This document shows, in pieces, positions 6,425 to 10,000 of a stretch of 10,000 nucleotides of DNA (the stretch's first letter is position 1; the number at the start of each line of letters is the position of its first letter). The notes below the pieces were generated by a model that was not told the DNA's origin, did not search any database, and saw nothing but the letters and a program-made list of their open reading frames with translations. The translations under genes were made by a program, and so were the position numbers. This stretch comes from Spirochaetaceae bacterium (GTDB lineage Bacteria; Spirochaetota; Spirochaetia; Treponematales; Breznakiellaceae). Location of the stretch: contig JAIRPH010000010.1 in the NCBI GenBank assembly GCA_031257135.1, positions 1 through 10,000 on the forward strand. The letters are read 5' to 3'.

Positions 6425-6474
6425 GATACGGCGGGAATCGGAAGTCCAAAAGAACCGAACCCGAATCCGGTATC
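6425..6474 (+). promoter_or_regulatory. Imperfect hairpin filling most of the hsp20 leader
   Basis: GATAC/GTATC (6425-6429, 6470-6474), then inner CGGG/CCCG and CGG/CCG pairs, could fold nearly the whole leader into one long stem with internal loops. The ribosome site AGGAGA (6490-6495) is outside it, so it is not a classic SD-masking RNA thermometer as drawn. It may stabilise the transcript or have no function. Confidence 0.35.
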
Positions 6475-6500
6475 AAATACTTATTTTACAGGAGATAACT

Positions 6501-6977
6501 ATGAAAACTATTAGTCTGTATCGTCCTTCTCTCATCGATCATGCGTTGAACGATTTCGACCGCTATATGGAGTCCTTCTTCGGGGAATCTCCCATGACCC
6601 AGACCAAGCGTATCTTCAACGCGCTTCCGGCGGTAGATATCTACGAATCCAAGACCGCCTTCGTAGTGGAGCTTGAACTGCCCAGCTACGAAGAAAAGGA
6701 CATCGAAGTCGGTGTAGACGGCAAAACCTTGACCATCAAGTCTAAGCCGGAAGCCGAACCTCAGCGGAACGTATCCGAAAAACAAGAACCGGAAAAAGAA
6801 GAAAGACTATATCTGGTTCAGGAACGCCGGAAAGTCGGCTTCACCCGGTCTTTCATGCTCCCGGAAAACGCCGACCCTGATTCCGTCGCGGCAAATTTCA
6901 AGAACGGTATTCTCACCCTGGAAATTAAAAAACGCACTCAAACCCAAAAGCGGGTAATCCCTATCGAAAATAAATAG
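6501..6977 (+). CDS. hsp20: Hsp20 / alpha-crystallin family small heat-shock protein
   Basis: A 158-residue ATP-independent holdase that binds unfolding proteins in the cytoplasm and forms large oligomers. The alpha-crystallin domain covers about residues 43-145. It begins PAVDIYESKTAFVVELELPS and ends with VGFTRSFMLPENADPDSVAA then NFKNGILTLEIKK, carrying the conserved GILTL motif. The C-terminal IPI (153-155) is the I-x-I anchor used in oligomer assembly. The N-terminal arm contains the FDRYMESFFGE type segment common in bacterial members. A Glu-rich insert (about 90-105) separates the central strands. AGGAGA lies 5 nt before the ATG. Control by sigma54 rather than a sigma32 or HrcA/CIRCE system is indicated by the upstream sequence; no CIRCE element was seen. 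The gene is monocistronic by layout. Confidence 0.95.
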   Translation: MKTISLYRPSLIDHALNDFDRYMESFFGESPMTQTKRIFNALPAVDIYESKTAFVVELELPSYEEKDIEVGVDGKTLTIKSKPEAEPQRNVSEKQEPEKEERLYLVQERRKVGFTRSFMLPENADPDSVAANFKNGILTLEIKKRTQTQKRVIPIENK

Positions 6978-6985
6978 CCCTTAAC

Positions 6986-7010
6986 CCGGAGGCTCCTATC
7001 GAGCCTCCGG
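6986..7010 (+). terminator. Strong hairpin after hsp20, probable terminator or mRNA 3' stabiliser
   Basis: CCGGAGGCTC and GAGCCTCCGG make a perfect 10-bp GC-rich stem with a 5-nt CTATC loop, 8 bp after the hsp20 stop. No T run follows, so it is not a textbook intrinsic terminator. The bactofilin -35 element begins 7 bp further on. Confidence 0.6.
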
Positions 7011-7017
7011 AACCGTC

Positions 7018-7046
7018 TTGACAATACTCAGTCGTCTCACTAAGAT
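7018..7046 (+). promoter_or_regulatory. Sigma70-type promoter of the bactofilin operon
   Basis: A perfect -35 TTGACA (7018-7023), a 17-bp spacer and TAAGAT (7041-7046, 4/6) lie 24 bp upstream of the bactofilin ATG. The ribosome site TAAGGA (7056-7061) falls just after the predicted start, so the leader is very short. Confidence 0.65.
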
Positions 7047-7069
7047 TATACACTATAAGGATAATAGTA

Positions 7070-7459
7070 ATGACCGATCTGCAAAGCGATGCGCTGGGAG
7101 ACGACGATTTTGATACAATTTTATCGTCAGATATTGATTTTTCAGGAACCCTTAGCTTTGAAAAGCCCTTTCTGATACGAGGGAAAGTAAAAGGCGAAAT
7201 CATAGCTCAGGGACTGCTCATGGTCGATACGGAAGCGGTAGTAGAAGCCCATATTAACGCTCCGAAGGTAATCGTCCGAGGGCTGGTAACGGGAAACATC
7301 GCCGCTTCCGACAGCATAGAACTGACCGCCAGCGGAACCGTCAAAGGCAATATCGCCGCGCCGATCCTTTCTATGGAGGCGGGCTGTTTATTCAATGGAT
7401 TATGCACGATGGATAGAAAACCCTATGAATCAACGCCGGACCATGAGCCTAAGCAGTAG
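7070..7459 (+). CDS. Bactofilin (polymer-forming cytoskeletal protein)
   Basis: A 129-residue protein with the bactofilin beta-helix core at about residues 20-115. Successive short strands, such as FSGTLSFEKPFLIRGKVKGE, then AVVEAHINAPKVIVRGLVTG and GTVKGNIAAPILSMEAG, give the regular V/I-x-G spacing of the family's right-handed helix. The flanking ends are short, acidic and disordered (DDDFD at the start, DHEPKQ at the end), also typical. Bactofilins polymerise without nucleotide into membrane-associated filaments that guide cell-wall enzymes and cell shape, and in spirochaetes have been linked to helical form. The downstream TPR gene begins inside this gene, so they are co-expressed. Confidence 0.92.
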   Translation: MTDLQSDALGDDDFDTILSSDIDFSGTLSFEKPFLIRGKVKGEIIAQGLLMVDTEAVVEAHINAPKVIVRGLVTGNIAASDSIELTASGTVKGNIAAPILSMEAGCLFNGLCTMDRKPYESTPDHEPKQ

Positions 7460-8069
7460 CCTTATCCTGTTTGCGCTCTTAGGCGGACAGCTTTTCCCGC
7501 AGACCCAAGCAAGACCCGACGCGGTAATGGAATACCGGAACGGCAACTATGAACGAGCCGTAGCGATTTGCAAAGATGAAATCCGCTCGAATTCCCGGAA
7601 TCTCGACGCCCATGTGGTAATCTGCTGGAGTCTGATCCGCTTAAACCGCTATCAGGAAGCGTTGGAGTACGCGCGGATGGGACGGGGAATCAGCCGATAT
7701 GACCCGCGGATCATCGAAATCTTGGGGGAAATCAACTATTATGAGGGACGAAACCCCGAAGCCCTCCAGTATTTTCAAGAATATATCAACCTCGCGCCGG
7801 AAGGGGGACGAATCGAAACGGTGTATTACTTTCTCGGGGAAATATACATCCGCCTCGGACGGTTCCGCCACGCGGATATAGCCCTTTCTACCGCGGTCCA
7901 CTGGATGCCGGGCAACGCCGCATGGTGGACTCGGCTTGCGTACGCCAGAGAAAACGCCGGCGAATTGCAGGAAGCCGTTACCGCCTATGAACGGGCGTTA
8001 TCGCTCAATTCCCAGCTCGCCGACGCCCGCAGAGGCTTAACCCGTGTCAGACAAGCCCTTATCCGCTAA
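7425..8069 (+). CDS. Exported tetratricopeptide-repeat protein
   Basis: A 214-residue protein taken from the ATG at 7425, because MNQRRTMSLSSSLILFALLG then forms a good signal peptide (Arg-rich start, hydrophobic core, likely cleavage after QTQA). Two other in-frame ATGs, at 7395 and 7443, are possible. The remainder is about five TPR units, recognisable by spacing of Tyr/Gly/Ala and Pro: NGNYERAVAI, NRYQEALEYA, EGRNPEALQYFQEYINLAP, LGRFRHADIALSTAVHWMP and AGELQEAVTAYERALSLN. TPR solenoids are protein-protein scaffolds and the partner is unknown. Position between a bactofilin and mtaB, overlapping the first by 35 bp and the second by 26 bp, implies tight co-translation. A role with the bactofilin in envelope organisation is a guess from context. 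Confidence 0.85.
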   Translation: MNQRRTMSLSSSLILFALLGGQLFPQTQARPDAVMEYRNGNYERAVAICKDEIRSNSRNLDAHVVICWSLIRLNRYQEALEYARMGRGISRYDPRIIEILGEINYYEGRNPEALQYFQEYINLAPEGGRIETVYYFLGEIYIRLGRFRHADIALSTAVHWMPGNAAWWTRLAYARENAGELQEAVTAYERALSLNSQLADARRGLTRVRQALIR

Positions 8070-9411
8070 TATTGCCGCGGGGCTGTATACGTTTGGCTGT
8101 AAGGTGAATCAGCTTGAAACCGAAGCCCTCGCGGAGGCGTTCAAAACCGCGGGATTCCGATTGGTTCCTTGGGAATCGAAGGAGATGGCTATCCTGCTGA
8201 TTAACACTTGCACGGTAACGTCGAAGGCGGAACAGAAAGCCCGCAGGTTCATCCGGTGGGCTTTAAAAAATTGTCCTGAAACCGCGGTTGTCGTGACCGG
8301 CTGTTACGCTCAGATGGACCCTGATGGCATCGCCGGGCTGGACCCTTCTGCGGAACGGCTTTTCGTGCTTGCCGGAGACCGGAAAAGCGCGCTTTTGGAT
8401 TTGCCCGGGTTTCTGGCGAGGGAAACCGGCGAGGCTCTGCCGAAAGTCCTTTCCCGGTGGTTCGCCGAATCTTCCGCTGATCCGATCCGCGAGGCTTTCC
8501 GGTTTGCTCCGGGGGATTTTTCTTTTCATTCCCGAGGGTTTCTGAAAATTCAGGATGGCTGTGACAACCGGTGCGCTTACTGCCGGGTGCCGTTTGCCCG
8601 GGGATCGAGCGTTAGTCTTGAGGCTGACCGGGTTTTGGCGTCTCTTCGGGAGCTGGAAGCCCGGGGGTGCGGCGAAGCGGTTCTGACCGGCGTGCATATC
8701 GGGCAGTATCGGGATGGACCGCTGGATTTTGCGGGACTTTTGGGCTATTTGCTGGCGGAAACGAGGGAAATCAGGCTTCGGCTTTCGTCGCTTGATCCTG
8801 AATCCTTTACTTCCGCCTTGCCGTTGAGCAATCCCCGGATTCGTCCGCATTTTCATTTATCGGTACAGTCCGGGAGCGAGCGGGTTTTGGAGCGTATGGG
8901 GCGCAGGTATACGCCGGACCGCGTCCGAGAGGCGGTAAGATTTGCGCGTTCCGTCAAAGCTGATCCTTTTTTAGCCTGCGATATCATTACAGGATTTCCG
9001 GGAGAGACCTCAAACGATTTTGAGGCGACTTATCAGCTGTGTGCGGACCTTGATTTTGCTTGGATTCATGGGTTTCCCTATTCGCCGCGTCCCGGCACGG
9101 CGGCATACAGCTTCAACGACCGGGCGTCTGAACGGGAAGCCGGGTTGCGGGCAGACCGGCTTATTGCTTTGGGAACGGAACGGCGCAGGCGGTATGTTCG
9201 CCGGTGGATCGGGCGCGGAGTAGAAGCCGTCGCCGAGTCTGCTCCGGCATTGCCGGCGTCTCAGGGCGCGGCGATTTCTGAAAATTATCTTAAACTGCTT
9301 TTCATTCAGTCCGGGGCTGTTCCGCCTAAGCCCGGAAGTCTTGTGCGGTGCCGGCTTCTCGACGGGACGCCTTCGGATGCTCATTTCGACGCCGTTGCGG
9401 AACCGGAATGA
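8044..9411 (+). CDS. mtaB: tRNA (N6-L-threonylcarbamoyladenosine(37)-C2)-methylthiotransferase MtaB
   Basis: A 455-residue radical-SAM methylthiotransferase that converts t6A37 to ms2t6A37 in ANN-decoding tRNAs. The N-terminal MTTase domain has its three cluster cysteines: C19 (TFGCKVNQLETE), C56 (NTCTVT) and C87 (TGCYAQ). The radical-SAM cluster is C173/C177/C180 (DGCDNRCAYC). Further family marks are VLTGVHIGQY, RLSSLDPE, HFHLSVQSGSERVLERMGR and DIITGFPGET. The TGC-V-Q-L-E-T start and 'GVHIGQY' favour MtaB over MiaB or RimO. The C-terminal TRAM-like segment is short and weakly conserved. It starts at GTG 8044, with AGAGG 8 nt upstream lying inside the TPR gene. Third gene of the bactofilin transcript by overlap. 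Identity is secure; substrate is assigned by family. Confidence 0.93.
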   Translation: MSDKPLSANIAAGLYTFGCKVNQLETEALAEAFKTAGFRLVPWESKEMAILLINTCTVTSKAEQKARRFIRWALKNCPETAVVVTGCYAQMDPDGIAGLDPSAERLFVLAGDRKSALLDLPGFLARETGEALPKVLSRWFAESSADPIREAFRFAPGDFSFHSRGFLKIQDGCDNRCAYCRVPFARGSSVSLEADRVLASLRELEARGCGEAVLTGVHIGQYRDGPLDFAGLLGYLLAETREIRLRLSSLDPESFTSALPLSNPRIRPHFHLSVQSGSERVLERMGRRYTPDRVREAVRFARSVKADPFLACDIITGFPGETSNDFEATYQLCADLDFAWIHGFPYSPRPGTAAYSFNDRASEREAGLRADRLIALGTERRRRYVRRWIGRGVEAVAESAPALPASQGAAISENYLKLLFIQSGAVPPKPGSLVRCRLLDGTPSDAHFDAVAEPE

Positions 9412-9574
9412 TTTTTCTCAGAAAGCCTGCGCGGTTCTCCTTTAGGAAAAATGTTCCGGGCAACTCGTGATAGCGTAACGAAGGCGGAGGGCTTTACGCG
9501 GTTTCGGCGCGGGGGAGTATCTGCTGAAAGATTTTTCCGCCCTGAAATTTTTTTTAAAAAAAGCGTATCCTTTG
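9412..9574. other. Intergenic stretch, no gene recognised
   Basis: Nothing protein-coding is evident. It holds a weak stem GCGTAA/TTACGC (about 9474-9500) and a T8-A7 homopolymer run (about 9548-9562). No convincing terminator for mtaB was found here. Confidence 0.6.
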
Positions 9575-9603
9575 TTGAAAAAACAAGCCGGCCGGTATAT
9601 AGT
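9575..9603 (+). promoter_or_regulatory. Orphan sigma70-type promoter
   Basis: TTGAAA (9575-9580), a 17-bp spacer and TATAGT (9598-9603) match the housekeeping consensus 5/6 and 5/6 with ideal spacing, among the best promoter matches in the window. Transcription would start near 9610. The only downstream ORF (ATG at 9612) has no ribosome site and an Arg/Pro/Ala composition made by repeats, so the product may be an RNA. Confidence 0.55.
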
Positions 9604-9609
9604 TATTCC

Positions 9610-9700
9610 TAATGAGTAGAAAGTTCATCATACCAGAAAGAAATACCTTGCTGACGCCTTGCAGAGTCAACGAGGTTGAGATGAGGGCAGACCTCGCCCT
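9610..9700 (+). ncRNA. Candidate structured transcript with two competing hairpins
   Basis: Downstream of the orphan promoter, ACCTTGCTGAC (9645-9655) pairs with GTCAACGAGGT (9666-9676): 9 Watson-Crick pairs, one wobble and one mismatch. The right arm's CGAGGT can instead pair with ACCTCG (9691-9696), and AGGGC (9684-9688) with GCCCT (9696-9700). The folds are mutually exclusive, as in an attenuator or small regulatory RNA. No known RNA family is recognised, and the 3' end is not defined. Speculative. Confidence 0.25.
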
Positions 9701-9752
9701 TTGCGCCCCGCGCTTGCGCCCCGCGCTTGCGCCCCGCGCTTGCGCCCCGCGC
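9701..9752. repeat. Four perfect copies of a 13-bp GC-rich tandem repeat
   Basis: The unit TTGCGCCCCGCGC occurs four times without change at 9701, 9714, 9727 and 9740. The array is enclosed by TTTGCGC (9700-9706) and GCGCAAA (9749-9755), with CGCCC (9695-9699) and GGGCG (9762-9766) further out, so a transcript could close into a stem with the array in the loop. A 13-bp unit is not a multiple of three, arguing against a coding repeat. Confidence 0.95.
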
Positions 9753-9835
9753 AAATTATCAGGGCGCGATCCTCTTTGTCAAGTACCTAACCCCCGAATT
9801 TAGCTCTTTTTTAAAGATTTTTTCAAAATATTTTT

Positions 9836-9881
9836 CCGCAGGGATTTTCCGGTATGCCGGAGGCTCTAGCCTTTCCTGCGG
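9836..9881. repeat. Possible three-way-junction fold (compact interleaved inverted repeats)
   Basis: CCGCAGG (9836-9842) pairs with CCTGCGG (9875-9881). Inside are two smaller hairpins: TCCGG-TATG-CCGGA (9848-9861) and GGC-TCTA-GCC (9862-9871). This resembles small dispersed palindromic elements or a structured RNA. It is preceded by T5 on the + strand with no T run after it, so it is not a usual terminator for either direction. Confidence 0.4.
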
Positions 9882-9898
9882 CGAGGCGTCTCCGCATC

Positions 9899-10000
9899 GT
9901 GAAGGGAAGTACCTCTGTTTCAAAGCGCAGTCCCTGCGCTCTGAAGGTATGTCCCTTTACTTTGAAGTGCAGTCCCTTTGCCCTGAAGCGCAGTCCCTTT
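9899..10000. repeat. 21-bp imperfect tandem repeat running off the window edge
   Basis: Units start at 9899, 9920, 9941, 9962 and 9983, exactly 21 bp apart; the last is cut at 18 bp. The best form is CTGAAGCGCAGTCCCTTTGCC. Units drift leftward, the rightmost being most alike. Being 3 x 7 bp, the array is open in at least one frame on each strand. On the minus strand it reads as heptapeptides KGTALQ(G/S) ending in a TGA at 9922-9920, so it could be the 3' end of a leftward gene lying beyond the edge; on the + strand one frame reads EAQSLCP-like heptads with no start codon or ribosome site before it. Confidence 0.85.

Noticed and set aside
6254..6500. CIRCE/HrcA operator for hsp20
   Set aside because: No TTAGCACTC-N9-GAGTGCTAA-like repeat is present; the only clear palindromes are the TGTATCA type.
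6323..6514. 63-codon ORF across the hsp20 upstream region
   Set aside because: It runs through the sigma54 promoter and ribosome site of hsp20, has no Shine-Dalgarno and no domain-like sequence.
8263..8856. 197-codon minus-strand ORF opposite mtaB
   Set aside because: It lies entirely antisense to a conserved enzyme, is Arg/Pro/Lys-rich as expected for an out-of-frame reading, and has no recognisable motif.
9554..9754. 66-codon minus-strand ORF across the 13-bp repeats
   Set aside because: Again generated by the repeat (Arg/Gly/Ala string), with no recognisable start signal or domain.
9612..9803. 63-codon + strand ORF after the orphan promoter
   Set aside because: No ribosome site, and its middle is only the 13-bp repeat read in shifting frames (Arg/Pro/Ala-rich), so it has no protein-like character.
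9701..10000. CRISPR array
   Set aside because: The repeats are directly tandem without unique spacers (13-bp and 21-bp periods), and no cas gene is nearby.

Overview
The window looks like chromosome from a spirochaete, most likely a treponeme. The evidence is a FliS with a typical export-chaperone N-terminus beside a small coiled-coil flagellar-type gene, a periplasmic SPOR protein, a bactofilin followed by a secreted TPR protein, and mixed base composition near 50% GC. That composition would suit the termite-gut treponemes better than T. pallidum. The assignment is inferred from gene content and style, not from a database match.

Left part (1-3948): the 3' end of an AraC-family regulator gene runs rightward into the window and converges on a leftward cluster fliS - FlgN-like gene - polA. 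The last two genes share an ATGA stop/start overlap, so DNA polymerase I appears to be the distal gene of a flagellar-chaperone transcript. Pol I keeps all three activities by motif (5' nuclease, 3'-5' proofreading, polymerase). FliS most likely starts at a TTG codon preceded by a strong ribosome binding site.

Middle (3949-6253): a divergent control region of about 320 bp carries sigma28-like promoter matches pointing both ways and a 31-bp imperfect palindrome. Rightward lies a 649-residue secreted protein. It has a signal peptide, an RlpA-like barrel-like N-terminal segment, a long Pro-rich and repeat-rich spacer with two families of in-frame repeats, and a C-terminal SPOR (peptidoglycan-binding) domain. 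The gene ends in a clear intrinsic terminator.

Right-middle (6254-9411): an Hsp20 small heat-shock gene is preceded by a near-consensus sigma54 (-24/-12) promoter and two related palindromes spaced 41 bp apart, which is the layout of an enhancer-binding-protein-controlled promoter. After a strong hairpin, a sigma70 promoter drives an overlapping three-gene set: bactofilin, secreted TPR protein, and the tRNA methylthiotransferase MtaB (GTG start).

Right end (9412-10000): no convincing protein gene. It holds a good sigma70 promoter with no obvious ORF behind it, hairpin-forming sequence with two mutually exclusive folds, four perfect copies of a 13-bp GC-rich tandem repeat enclosed by an inverted repeat, an AT-rich stretch, a possible three-way-junction fold, and a 21-bp tandem repeat that runs off the window edge. 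This is the least explained part of the window. The best-supported unusual signal is the sigma54 control region of the hsp20 gene.
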